Both the position numbers and the translations under genes were made by a program. From Streptomyces sp. NRRL WC-3618 (GTDB lineage Bacteria > Actinomycetota > Actinomycetes > Streptomycetales > Streptomycetaceae): 18,297 nt of DNA. The DNA lies in NCBI RefSeq assembly GCF_001280005.1, contig NZ_LGDW01000058.1, forward strand, positions 1 through 18,297, in the 5' to 3' direction. The notes beneath the pieces are model-generated. The model ran no database searches. It saw nothing but the letters and a program-made list of their open reading frames with translations, and was not told the origin of the DNA. This document shows positions 1 through 7,408 of the stretch, one piece after another. How positions within the stretch are numbered: the stretch's first letter is position 1; each line of letters opens with the position of its first letter.

Positions 1-418
1 CCCCGAACCCCCACTCCCCACCGCACGCCTCCACCACGCACCCCAACACCCGCAGCGCGTCCCCCCTCCGCTCATCGCAAGCCGCAGCCAGCCGGGGATG
101 ATCGTGCAGTTGGTGACCGTCGTAGAGGATCACCCGCAACTCCCCGTCCCGAAAACGCAGCGACACATACACCGAGGCGTTCGCGGCGAACCGGCAGGCA
201 CAGGCGGTCAGTTCCGCGACGACCTGTACGGCGGCCTCCGTCATGTCCGCCAGCCCGTGTGCCCGAAGGACGACCCGTGTCGTATCCCGTGCCACCCGTG
301 AACTCACCGTCCCGGCGGGCAAGGTGAAGCTGTAGGCGAGCGCGTCCGGAGACGGCGGTGGTGTCTCCGTCGGGTCGGTGGAGATGGGGCAGGCCGAGAC
401 GGTGACCGATGCGGACAT
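1..418 (-). CDS. RsbW-like ATP-binding (HATPase_c) regulatory protein, 3' part cut off by window edge
   Basis: Seen: a reading frame from ATG at 418 with no stop before base 1, giving 139 visible residues. An AGGGAG ribosome site lies 6 nt upstream of the ATG. The first ~25 residues are Pro/Thr rich. A domain with the layout of small Streptomyces anti-sigma-like ATPases follows: a helix ending VVAELTACACRF, then a strand pair around SLRFRDGELRVILYDGH. Family knowledge: such proteins accompany XRE/DUF397 pairs in whiJ- and abaA-like loci and resemble the RsbW kinase fold, which binds sigma or anti-anti-sigma factors. Odd: the position of the N-box Asn (usual pattern ELVxNA) reads ELTACA, so the Mg-ATP-binding Asn appears to be absent. 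It may bind a partner without kinase activity. It is divergent from the XRE gene at 695. The family assignment is inferred from pattern and context; the function is unknown. Confidence 0.8.
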   Translation of the reverse strand, partial: MSASVTVSACPISTDPTETPPPSPDALAYSFTLPAGTVSSRVARDTTRVVLRAHGLADMTEAAVQVVAELTACACRFAANASVYVSLRFRDGELRVILYDGHQLHDHPRLAAACDERRGDALRVLGCVVEACGGEWGFG

Positions 419-694
419 GGCTGACTCCCTTGTTGGACAACGGACTTGACGTGCACGCCTGCACCCGGCCAGTGGCTTGTCTCCCTGGCGCGAGCCCACC
501 CTTCCCAGAGGAAAGAGAACCTGGGCAGGCTCGCGCGATGCGCTTCCGTTCAGTGCTGGGCGTAAGCGACGCGTCACTGACTGTAGAGCATCTAGGGAGT
601 ACGTGTACTACTCTTCCTGGGATCCCCGGTGGACCACAAGAGCACCACAGCGGCAGACTGACCCACGTCACGCAGACGAACGGGGAGTGGGCAC
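419..694. promoter_or_regulatory. Divergent intergenic region between ATP-binding protein and XRE regulator, with palindrome AGTAC-GT-GTACT
   Basis: There are 276 bases between two divergent starts with no convincing gene. Bases 598-609 form AGTAC-GT-GTACT, a perfect 5-bp inverted repeat with a 2-nt spacer. Nearby bases (about 575-640) are less GC-rich than the genes. XRE regulators of this type commonly bind their own divergent promoter, so the palindrome is a candidate operator. No clear -35/-10 pair could be assigned. Confidence 0.4.
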
Positions 695-1546
695 ATGCCG
701 CCGAGGAGCAAACCGACGGAGCGTCAGAGGCGCTTGGGCGCGGAACTGCGCAGGATGCGTACCTCCGCCGGGATCAAGACGGAGCACGCGGCCCGGCTGC
801 TGAACGTCCCCCGTACGAACGTGCCCAACATGGAGTCGGGTCGCTCCGGGATCAGCGCCGAGCGTGTGCGCACTCTCGCCGCCAACTACGGTTGCGCGGA
901 CAAGGAGTTCATCGAGGCACTCGCCGCCATGGCCGCCGGGCGCGACAAGGGCTGGTGGGAGGAGTACCGGGACCGGCTGCCGGACGGTTTCCTCGACATC
1001 GCCGAGATGGAATGGCACGCCAAGCGGCTACGGATCACCGTCAGCGTGCACCTGCCGGGTCTGCTTCAGACCGAGGACCACGCCCGCGCCGTGTTCAAAG
1101 CCGTGATTCCGCCGCTGTCGGTCCCCGACCTCGACGCCCGGTTGGCCCACCGGGTCGACCGGCAGCAGGTGCTCGACCGGCCGCAACCCCCAGGCCTCGA
1201 TGTCATCCTGCACGAGGCCGCGCTCCGTATGGAGTTCGGCGGATCCTCCGTCGCGCGGCGGCAGTTGGAGCACCTGCTGCACGTGTCCGACCGTGAGGCC
1301 GTGACGATACGCGTCATCCCGTTCAAGGCGGGCGGCTTCCCCGGGGCAGGACAGTCCGTTGTTTACGCCGAGTCGACCGTCCCCCGCCTCGACACCGTTG
1401 AACTCGACAGCACGCACGGCCCGGAGTTCATCGACACCCAGGCGCAGCTCAACAAGTACCGCGCCCACCTTGACGCGGCCGAAGCCGTGGCGCTCGCCCC
1501 CGCGCCCTCACGGGCCTTCATCCGCACCCTCGCCCACGACCTCTAG
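695..1546 (+). CDS. XRE-family transcriptional regulator with DUF5753 domain (Scr1/WhiJ-like)
   Basis: 283 residues. The start is ATG with GGGGAG 7 nt upstream. A helix-turn-helix of XRE type spans about residues 11-66 (RLGAELRRMR, then TNVPNMESGR as the recognition region). The rest is DUF5753: GWWEEYRDRLPDGFLDIAEMEW at 86-107, the conserved PGLLQTEDHAR at 121-131, and a TIRVIPFKAGG strand near the C-terminus. Family knowledge: these are Streptomyces regulators paired with DUF397 small proteins. Characterised relatives (WhiJ, AbaA-cluster proteins, Scr1) affect development and antibiotic production. The DUF397 gene begins 8 nt after this stop codon, so they are surely co-transcribed. The divergent ATP-binding gene completes the usual trio. 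The DNA target and the signal are unknown; autoregulation at the divergent promoter is an inference. Confidence 0.92.
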   Translation: MPPRSKPTERQRRLGAELRRMRTSAGIKTEHAARLLNVPRTNVPNMESGRSGISAERVRTLAANYGCADKEFIEALAAMAAGRDKGWWEEYRDRLPDGFLDIAEMEWHAKRLRITVSVHLPGLLQTEDHARAVFKAVIPPLSVPDLDARLAHRVDRQQVLDRPQPPGLDVILHEAALRMEFGGSSVARRQLEHLLHVSDREAVTIRVIPFKAGGFPGAGQSVVYAESTVPRLDTVELDSTHGPEFIDTQAQLNKYRAHLDAAEAVALAPAPSRAFIRTLAHDL

Positions 1547-1554
1547 GAGACCCC

Positions 1555-1746
1555 GTGCCCGACATCACCTGGGAAGAGCCCTACTGCGGCGAAGGCGCCA
1601 ACTGCTTCCGCATAGGCACCGACCCCGACAACAACGCCTACATCGCCATCGCGGGCCAGGAAGACACCTACCTCACCGACACCCGAGACGCCCTACGCAC
1701 CCTCATCCAGGACATCAAGGCCGGCAAGGCCGACCACCTCCTCTGA
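1555..1746 (+). CDS. DUF397-type small protein
   Basis: 63 residues from a GTG. AGGAGA overlaps the stop codon of the regulator and sits 4 nt before the GTG, which indicates translational coupling. The pattern ITWEEPYCGEGANCFRIG, then a short strand (AYIAIAG) and a terminal helix ending IKAGKADHL, follows the DUF397 layout (W..S.yC...NCvev...vaiRDS......w..fi..vk.G). It lacks the usual RDSK strand (here AIAGQEDT), so it is a divergent member. Family knowledge: DUF397 proteins partner the XRE/DUF5753 protein encoded next to them; in Scr1/Scr2 the small protein modulates the regulator. Acidic and probably cytosolic. The call rests on weak similarity plus a very typical position. Confidence 0.75.
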   Translation: MPDITWEEPYCGEGANCFRIGTDPDNNAYIAIAGQEDTYLTDTRDALRTLIQDIKAGKADHLL

Positions 1747-1889
1747 CCACGCCTTCGAACCTCGTTACCTCCCCTCCCATCCATGACCCGAGGAGAAGGA
1801 ACTGTCCAGACACCAACAGGCCGTGGTCACAGGCAACATTCGTACGATCAGGGAGAACATGCGAGTCGCCGTGGAAAGGTGCAGGGCGC

Positions 1890-2426
1890 ATGGCTGCTGA
1901 TCTCTCCCCCGCTCTCGGCGAGATGCTGCGCCGGCTTTCCCAGGCCGTCGGGTGGTACGAGGGTGCCGACGTCTCGTTCGCCGATGGTCACGAGCGCTGG
2001 TCCCTCTACCGCGTGGCGACGGACACCCCCGGCGCACTGCCGCTGCTGTTCGAGGCAGTGTCCCTGGAGCCGGACGGCTCCCTGGCGTCTGGAGTCGTCG
2101 GTGAGGTGCTCGAACGCGTTCCAGGGGACGAGCGCGAGCGATGGGTGCGGATCCTGCCGCCAGCCGTACGTGAGTTCTCCGCGCGGCGGGCGCGCGAGCT
2201 CGGCGTCCTGGAATCGCTCAGGCAGGGTGCCGTGTCGGCAGAGTCTGTCGGCGAACTCATCGGCGGATGGTCCGACTGGCTTCAATCGAGAGCGACCCGT
2301 GTGACCGCTGACCAGGACACCCTGCGCGTTGTCTCTCAAAAGGGCCGGACCAAGAGGATCAGGCAGGCTGCCGTGGAGGCTCTTCGTGGTTCTCGCCGAG
2401 AGGCAGCCACTGACTGGGCGAAATGA
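1890..2426 (+). CDS. Conserved-looking hypothetical protein, 178 aa
   Basis: 178 residues from ATG at 1890, with GGAAAGG about 10 nt upstream. Codon third positions are strongly G/C, and the opposite strand offers no better reading. The protein is acidic, soluble and mixed alpha/beta. The N-terminal part (MAADLSPALGEMLRRLSQAVGWYEG) is predicted helical. A strand region follows, with a WSLYRVATDT segment and LPLLFEAVSLEPDG. A helical C-terminal half ends with a basic tail (KGRTKRIRQAAVEALRGSRR). No signal peptide, membrane segment or recognised catalytic motif is seen. I do not recognise the family. It lies 143 nt downstream of the DUF397 gene on the same strand, so it may or may not belong to that operon. 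A strong hairpin starts one base after its stop. Confidence 0.75.
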   Translation: MAADLSPALGEMLRRLSQAVGWYEGADVSFADGHERWSLYRVATDTPGALPLLFEAVSLEPDGSLASGVVGEVLERVPGDERERWVRILPPAVREFSARRARELGVLESLRQGAVSAESVGELIGGWSDWLQSRATRVTADQDTLRVVSQKGRTKRIRQAAVEALRGSRREAATDWAK

Positions 2427-2459
2427 CGAGGGCGCCCCCTCCCAAAGGGGACGCCCTCG
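2427..2459. terminator. Bidirectional hairpin terminator
   Basis: The stem CGAGGGCG (2427-2434) pairs with CGCCCTCG (2452-2459). After a C/A mismatch, CCCC pairs with GGGG (2436-2439 / 2447-2450), leaving a 7-nt loop. It lies between convergent genes: it begins right after the stop of the 178-aa gene and lies 19 nt past the pyk stop. It is therefore likely to serve both. There is no T-run, as is normal in Streptomyces. Confidence 0.8.
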
Positions 2460-2478
2460 CAGCCGTACAACCGCCCCG

Positions 2479-3909
2479 TCAGGCGTGCTCGCCCTCGCCC
2501 AAGTGATGCACCCGGACCATGTTCGTCGTGCCCGGGACGCCGGGCGGGGAGCCGGCCGTCATGACGACGATCTCGCCGACCTTGAAGCGGCCCAGCTTCA
2601 GCATCTCCTGGTCGACCAGGGAGACCATCTCGTCCGTGCTGTTGACGAACGGGACGACGTACGAGTCGACGCCCCAGCTCAGGGCGAGCTGGTTGCGGGT
2701 GCCCTCGTCCGTCGTGAAGGCGACGATCGGCTGGGCCGCGCGGTAGCGGGAGAGGCGGCGGGCCGTGTCGCCGGACTTGGTGAAGGCGACCAGGCCCGTG
2801 CCGCCGAGGAAGTCGGCGATCTCGCAGGCCGCGCGGGCGACCGAGCCACCCTGCGTCTTCGGCTTCTTGCCGGGGACCAGGGGCTGCAGGCCCTTGGAGA
2901 GGAGCTCCTGCTCCGCCGCCACCACGATCTTCGACATCGTGCGGACCGTCTCGAGCGGGTAGGCGCCGACCGACGACTCCGCGGACAGCATGACCGCGTC
3001 GGCGCCGTCCAGGATCGCGTTCGCCACGTCGGACGCCTCGGCGCGCGTCGGGCGCGAGTTGGTGATCATCGACTCCATCATCTGGGTCGCGACGATCACC
3101 GGCTTGGCGTTGCGCCGGCACAGCTCCACCAGGCGCTTCTGCACCATCGGGACCTTCTCGAGGGGGTACTCGACGGCGAGGTCACCGCGGGCCACCATCA
3201 CGCCGTCGAAGGCCGCGACGACGGCGTCCATGTTGTCGACCGCCTGCGGCTTCTCCACCTTGGCGATGACCGGGACGCGGCGCCCCTCCTCGTCCATGAT
3301 CTTGTGGACGTCGTCCACGTCGGCGGCGTCGCGGACGAAGGACAGGGCGACCATGTCGCAACCCATGCGCAGGGCGAAGCGCAGGTCGTCGATGTCCTTC
3401 TCGGAGAGGGCCGGGACGTTCACGGCCGCGCCGGGCAGGTTGATGCCCTTGTGGTCCGAGATGACGCCGCCCTCGATGACGATCGACTTCACCCGCGAAC
3501 CCTCGACGTCCAGGACCTTCAGCTCGACGTTGCCGTCGTTGATCAGGATCTGGTCGCCGCGCGAGACATCGCCCGGGAGGCCCTTGTACGTCGTACCGCA
3601 GATGGTCTTGTCACCGGGGACGTCCTCGGTGGTGATGACGAACTCGTCGCCCCGTACCAGCTCGACGGGGCCCTCCGCGAAGGTTTCCAGGCGGATCTTC
3701 GGGCCCTGCAGGTCGGCGAGGACACCGACGGCGCGGCCGGTCTCCTTGGCGGCGGCCCGGACCCGGTCGTACCGGCCCTGGTGCTCGGCGTGGCTGCCGT
3801 GGCTGAAGTTGAACCGGGCCACGTTCATGCCGGCCTCGATCAGAGACACGAGCATTTCATGGGAGTCGACCGCGGGGCCGAGAGTGCAAACGATTTTCGA
3901 ACGGCGCAT
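2479..3909 (-). CDS. pyk: Pyruvate kinase
   Basis: 476 residues, the usual length for bacterial pyruvate kinase. It converts phosphoenolpyruvate and ADP to pyruvate and ATP, the last step of glycolysis. Seen: N-terminal SKIVCTLGPA; the NFSHG loop at 34-38; LADLQGPKIR at 64-73; the catalytic segment VIAKVEKPQA with Lys217 and metal ligand Glu219; MVARGDLAVE with metal ligand Asp243; and ATQMMESM from 274. A B-domain (about 70-165) interrupts the barrel, and the C-terminal allosteric domain follows from about 340. Start: ATG at 3909. TAGGAT lies exactly 6 nt before the ATG, so the transcript may be leaderless; AGGA within it could also act as a weak ribosome site. ackA lies 161 nt upstream on the same strand. 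Streptomyces usually has two pyk genes; by context this corresponds to the copy next to ackA-pta (pyk2 in S. coelicolor). Confidence 0.97.
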   Translation of the reverse strand: MRRSKIVCTLGPAVDSHEMLVSLIEAGMNVARFNFSHGSHAEHQGRYDRVRAAAKETGRAVGVLADLQGPKIRLETFAEGPVELVRGDEFVITTEDVPGDKTICGTTYKGLPGDVSRGDQILINDGNVELKVLDVEGSRVKSIVIEGGVISDHKGINLPGAAVNVPALSEKDIDDLRFALRMGCDMVALSFVRDAADVDDVHKIMDEEGRRVPVIAKVEKPQAVDNMDAVVAAFDGVMVARGDLAVEYPLEKVPMVQKRLVELCRRNAKPVIVATQMMESMITNSRPTRAEASDVANAILDGADAVMLSAESSVGAYPLETVRTMSKIVVAAEQELLSKGLQPLVPGKKPKTQGGSVARAACEIADFLGGTGLVAFTKSGDTARRLSRYRAAQPIVAFTTDEGTRNQLALSWGVDSYVVPFVNSTDEMVSLVDQEMLKLGRFKVGEIVVMTAGSPPGVPGTTNMVRVHHLGEGEHA

Positions 3910-3915
3910 GGGGCG

Positions 3916-3921
3916 ATCCTA
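3916..3921 (-). promoter_or_regulatory. Candidate -10 hexamer of a leaderless pyk promoter
   Basis: On the minus strand TAGGAT (TANNNT type) ends 6 nt before the A of the pyk ATG, the distance that would put transcription start at the first codon. No good -35 is visible 17-19 nt upstream. AGGA in the same hexamer is also 7 nt from the ATG and might instead be a ribosome site, so the two readings compete. Confidence 0.4.
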
Positions 3922-4017
3922 TCGGTTTGTTTCGCTTCGGAATATTCCGCCTGGTGGACGACGTAGAAGCACCTACTGGACACAAAGGGGCGGGATAGCG
4001 CTCAAGTGAGGCTCTTC

Positions 4018-4034
4018 CATCGGAGTCGCCGATG
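4018..4034 (-). terminator. Small hairpin downstream of ackA, possible terminator
   Basis: CATCGG (4018-4023) and CCGATG (4029-4034) form a 6-bp stem with a 5-nt loop, 36 nt beyond the ackA stop on the minus strand. It is short and has no T-run, so it could be a weak terminator separating ackA from pyk or part of the pyk control region. Confidence 0.35.
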
Positions 4035-4039
4035 TCTTC

Positions 4040-4061
4040 CCAATGTTCGTCCAATATCCGT
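4040..4061. repeat. Two tandem 11-bp direct repeats in the ackA-pyk gap
   Basis: CCAATGTTCGT (4040-4050) is followed directly by CCAATATCCGT (4051-4061), 9 of 11 bases identical. One unit is about one helical turn. It sits just past the ackA stop and about 130-150 bp upstream of the pyk start, in DNA that is AT-richer than the genes. It is a candidate regulator-binding site; nothing identifies the regulator. Confidence 0.4.
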
Positions 4062-4070
4062 TAAGTGTCT

Positions 4071-5300
4071 TCAGTTGTCCGGTCCCGCCGATCTCACCAG
4101 CGCGTACGTCTGTGTCGCGATCTCCAGCTCCTCGTCCGTCGGCACGACCGCCACCGCGACCCGGGAGCCCGCGGGCGAGATCAGCCGGGCCTCCTGGCCG
4201 CGTACGGCGTTCAGGGCGCCGTCCACGGCCACGCCGAGGCCCTCCAGGCCGGCCACCGCCGCCTCGCGCACCGGCGCCGCGTTCTCGCCGACACCGGCCG
4301 TGAACGCGATGGCGTCCACCCGGCCGAGTACCGCGTAATAGGCGCCGATGTACTTCTTCAGGCGGTGGATGTAGATGTCGAAGGCCAGCCGGGCCGCGGG
4401 GGCGTCCGCGCCGCCCTCGTCGATACGGCGGCGGATTTCCCGCATGTCGTTGTCTCCGCACAGGCCGATCAAGCCGCTCTTCTTGTTGAGAAGAGTGTCG
4501 ATCTCGTCCGTGGACATTCCGCCAACACGCGCCAAATGGAAGATGACAGCCGGATCCAGGTCACCGGAGCGGGTTCCCATGACCAGTCCCTCCAGCGGCG
4601 TCAGCCCCATCGAGGTGTCCACGCACCTCCCGCCCCGCACCGCCGACGCGGACGCCCCGTTGCCCAGGTGCAGCACGATCACGTTCACGTCCTCGGGCGC
4701 CCGGCCCAGGAGCCGCGCCGTCTCCCGCGACACGTACGCGTGGGACGTGCCGTGGAACCCGTACCGCCGGATGCGGTGCTCGTCGGCCGTCGCGACGTCG
4801 ATCGCGTAGCGGGCCGCCGACTCCGGCATCGTCGTGTGGAACGCCGTGTCGAAGACCGCGACCTGGGGGAGGTCGGGGCGCAGGGACTGGGCGGTACGGA
4901 TGCCGGTGAGGTTGGCCGGGTTGTGCAGCGGGGCCACCGGGATCAGGCGCTCGATCTCCGCGAGGACGGTTTCGTCGACGACCGTGGGCTCGGTGAAGGA
5001 CTGGCCGCCGTGCACGACCCGGTGTCCGATGGCCGCCAACTCGGGGGAGTCGAGGCCGAGTTCATCACTCGCCAGCTCCTCAGCCACCGCCTTCAAGGCT
5101 GCCTCGTGGTCGGCGATCGGGCCCGTACGCTCGCGGGACGCGCCGCCCGTCGCCAGCGGGGTGTGCTTCAGACGGGACGTCTCCTCGCCGATGCGTTCCA
5201 CCAGGCCCACGGCGAGGCGGCTGCTGTCGCGCATGTCGAGCAGCTGGTACTTCACCGACGACGAGCCGGAGTTGAGGACGAGGACGCGGGTCGCGGTCAC
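4071..5300 (-). CDS. ackA: Acetate kinase
   Basis: 409 residues, typical length. It interconverts acetyl phosphate plus ADP with acetate plus ATP. Seen: the family's first signature LNSGSSSVK at 9-17; RVVHGG; the second signature region with VAVFDTAFHTTMP; the active-site stretch RRYGFHGTSHAYV; the phosphate loop LHLGNGAS; and VMGTRSGDLDP and FTAGVGEN near the C-terminus. Start: GTG at 5300. Its first four bases GTGA contain the stop codon of pta, so the two genes overlap by 4 bp and are translationally coupled. Together with Pta it forms the acetyl-CoA to acetate overflow route, which also works in reverse for acetate use and sets the acetyl-phosphate pool. No odd features. Confidence 0.97.
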   Translation of the reverse strand: MTATRVLVLNSGSSSVKYQLLDMRDSSRLAVGLVERIGEETSRLKHTPLATGGASRERTGPIADHEAALKAVAEELASDELGLDSPELAAIGHRVVHGGQSFTEPTVVDETVLAEIERLIPVAPLHNPANLTGIRTAQSLRPDLPQVAVFDTAFHTTMPESAARYAIDVATADEHRIRRYGFHGTSHAYVSRETARLLGRAPEDVNVIVLHLGNGASASAVRGGRCVDTSMGLTPLEGLVMGTRSGDLDPAVIFHLARVGGMSTDEIDTLLNKKSGLIGLCGDNDMREIRRRIDEGGADAPAARLAFDIYIHRLKKYIGAYYAVLGRVDAIAFTAGVGENAAPVREAAVAGLEGLGVAVDGALNAVRGQEARLISPAGSRVAVAVVPTDEELEIATQTYALVRSAGPDN

Positions 5301-7408
5301 TGCGCGGAGGCCTTTGCGGTAGGGGGCGTGAGAGCGGTGGCGGTCTGGGCCTGGATCGCCGTGATCGCGACCGTGGTGACGATGTCCGGGACCAGCGCGC
5401 CCCGGGACAGGTCGTTGACCGGCTTGCGCAGGCCCTGGAGGACCGGGCCGACGGCGATCGCGCCGGCCGAACGCTGCACGGCCTTGTAGGTGTTGTTGCC
5501 GGTGTTGAGGTCCGGGAAGATCAACACGCTTGCCTGGCCCGCGACTTCGGAGCCGGGGAGCTTGGTGGCGGCCACGGTCGGCTCCACGGCCGCGTCGTAC
5601 TGGATCGGACCCTCGATACGCAGGTCCGGGCGCCGGGAGCGCACCAGTTCCGTCGCCTCGCGCACCTTGTCGACGTCCGCGCCCGAACCGGACGTACCCG
5701 TCGAGTACGACAGCATCGCGATCCTCGGCTCCACACCGAACTGCTCGGCGGTGGCGGCCGACTGGATGGCGATGTCGGCCAACTGCTCGGCGTTCGGGAC
5801 GGGGTTGACCGCGCAGTCGCCGTAGACGAGAACCTTGTCGGCGAGGCACATGAAGAAGACGGAGGAGACGATCGAGGCGTCGGGATTGGTCTTGATGATC
5901 TCGAAGGCGGGGCGGATCGTCGCGGCCGTGGAGTGGACGGAGCCCGACACCATGCCGTCGGCCAGGCCTTCCTGGACCATCAGGGTGCCGAAGTAGTTGA
6001 CGTCCGAGACGACGTCGTACGCCAGCTCGACCGTGACGCCCCGGTGCGCGCGCAGCTGGGCGTACTTCTCGGCGAACCTGTCCCGCAGTTCGGAGGTCTG
6101 CGGGTCGATCACCTGGCAGCCGCCGAGGTCTATGCCCAGGTCGGCGGCCTTCTTGCGGATGACGTCGGCCGGCCCGAGCAGCGTCAGGTCGCACACGCCC
6201 CGGCGCAGCAGCACCTCGGCGGCGTGCAGGACGCGTTCCTCGGTGCCCTCGGGGAGGACGACCCGGCGCTTGTCGGCGCGGGCGCGCTCGAGGAGCTTGT
6301 GCTCGAACATCATGGGCGTGACCCGGTCGCTGCTGGGTGCGGAGATACGCCGGAGAAGTTCCGTCGTGTCGACGTGGCGCTCGAAGAGGCCGAGGGCCGT
6401 CTCCGCCTTGCGCGGGGTGGCCGCGTTCAACTTCCCCTCCAGGGAGAAGAGCTGGGCGGCGGTGGGGAAGCTTGTCCCGGCGACGGAGATGACGGGGGTG
6501 CCCGGGGCGAGCCGGGCGGCGAGGGTGAGGACCTCGTCGCTGGGGCGCTCGTTCAGGGTCAGCAGGACGCCCGCGATGGGCGGCGTACCGGCGCTGTGCG
6601 CGGCGAGGGCGCCGACCACGAGATCGGCGCGGTCACCGGGGGTGACGACCAGGCAGCCCGGGGTCAGCGCGGTCAGGAAGTTGGGCAGCATCGCGCCGCC
6701 GAAGACGAAGTCCAGCGCGTCGCGGGCGAGGCCCGAGTCGTCGCCGAGGACCACCTTGCCGCCGAGCGCGTGGGTGATCTGGGCGACCGTCGGCGCGGAC
6801 AGGGCGGGTTCGTCGGGCAGGACGTAACAGGGCACGGGGAGACGGGAGTCGAGGCCCTCGGCGATCGCGGCGCGGTCCTCGCGGGCGACGCGGTTGGCGA
6901 CCATGGCCAGGACGTCGCAGCCATGCGCCTCGTACGCGCGGTACGCGTTGCGGGTCTCCGCGAGCACCGACTCGGCGGTCTGGTCGCGTCCGCCGACGAC
7001 CGCGACGACGGACGCGCCGAACTCGTTCGCGAGGCGGGCGTTGAGGGCCAGCTCGTCCGGGAACTGGGTGTCGGCGAAGTCGGTGCCGAGGACGAGGACG
7101 ACGTCGTACTCGCGGGCGACGAGCAGGAAGCGGTCGACGAGGGTCGAGACGAGCTCGTCGGTGCCCTGCTCGGCCTGGAGCGCGGACGCCTCCGGGTAGT
7201 CCATGCCGTACACGGTCGCCGGGTCCTGGGAGAGGCGGTAGCGGGCGCGCAGCAGCTCGAAGAGACGGTCCGGGTCGTCGTGCACCAGGGGGCGGAAGAC
7301 GCCCACGCGGTCCACCTGCCGGGTCAGGAGTTCCATGACTCCCAGCTCGACGACCTGGCGGCCGTCACCCCGGTCGATCCCGGTCACGTACACGCTGCGG
7401 GTCGTCAC
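5297..7408 (-). CDS. pta: Phosphate acetyltransferase (long, multidomain form)
   Basis: 703 residues, typical of the long Pta form. It converts acetyl-CoA and phosphate to acetyl phosphate and CoA. Domain order: an N-terminal BioD/AAA-like domain (about 1-200) in which the expected P-loop position reads TGIDRGDGRQ, without GK[S/T]; a DRTGG regulatory domain (about 205-320); and a catalytic PTA_PTB domain from about 368. The catalytic domain shows VVLPEGTEERVL, AMLSYSTGTSGSGADVDKV and LNTGNNTYKAVQR. Start: GTG at 7408, preceded by GGAGAG at 6 nt. It is first gene of the pta-ackA operon (4-bp overlap) and divergent from pfkA. A candidate -10 (TAGTGT) lies about 40 nt upstream. The DRTGG and N-terminal domains tune oligomerisation and allostery in characterised long Pta enzymes. 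Confidence 0.97.
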   Translation of the reverse strand: MTTRSVYVTGIDRGDGRQVVELGVMELLTRQVDRVGVFRPLVHDDPDRLFELLRARYRLSQDPATVYGMDYPEASALQAEQGTDELVSTLVDRFLLVAREYDVVLVLGTDFADTQFPDELALNARLANEFGASVVAVVGGRDQTAESVLAETRNAYRAYEAHGCDVLAMVANRVAREDRAAIAEGLDSRLPVPCYVLPDEPALSAPTVAQITHALGGKVVLGDDSGLARDALDFVFGGAMLPNFLTALTPGCLVVTPGDRADLVVGALAAHSAGTPPIAGVLLTLNERPSDEVLTLAARLAPGTPVISVAGTSFPTAAQLFSLEGKLNAATPRKAETALGLFERHVDTTELLRRISAPSSDRVTPMMFEHKLLERARADKRRVVLPEGTEERVLHAAEVLLRRGVCDLTLLGPADVIRKKAADLGIDLGGCQVIDPQTSELRDRFAEKYAQLRAHRGVTVELAYDVVSDVNYFGTLMVQEGLADGMVSGSVHSTAATIRPAFEIIKTNPDASIVSSVFFMCLADKVLVYGDCAVNPVPNAEQLADIAIQSAATAEQFGVEPRIAMLSYSTGTSGSGADVDKVREATELVRSRRPDLRIEGPIQYDAAVEPTVAATKLPGSEVAGQASVLIFPDLNTGNNTYKAVQRSAGAIAVGPVLQGLRKPVNDLSRGALVPDIVTTVAITAIQAQTATALTPPTAKASAQ

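Noticed and set aside
72..671. 199-codon minus-strand frame at the left end
   Set aside because: It is in a different frame from the ATP-binding protein starting at 418, which has the ribosome site and recognisable pattern.
2329..3966. Long plus-strand frame opposite pyk
   Set aside because: It is the antisense shadow of the pyruvate kinase gene, Asp/Arg/His/Val-rich without domain pattern.
4071..6194. Long minus-strand frame continuing upstream of ackA into pta
   Set aside because: The part before 5300 is out of frame with pta, which is clearly coding there; the acetate kinase starts at the GTG at 5300.
5297..7408. Loss of the P-loop in the Pta N-terminal domain as an anomaly
   Set aside because: The N-terminal domains of long Pta enzymes generally have a degenerate P-loop, so it is not unusual.
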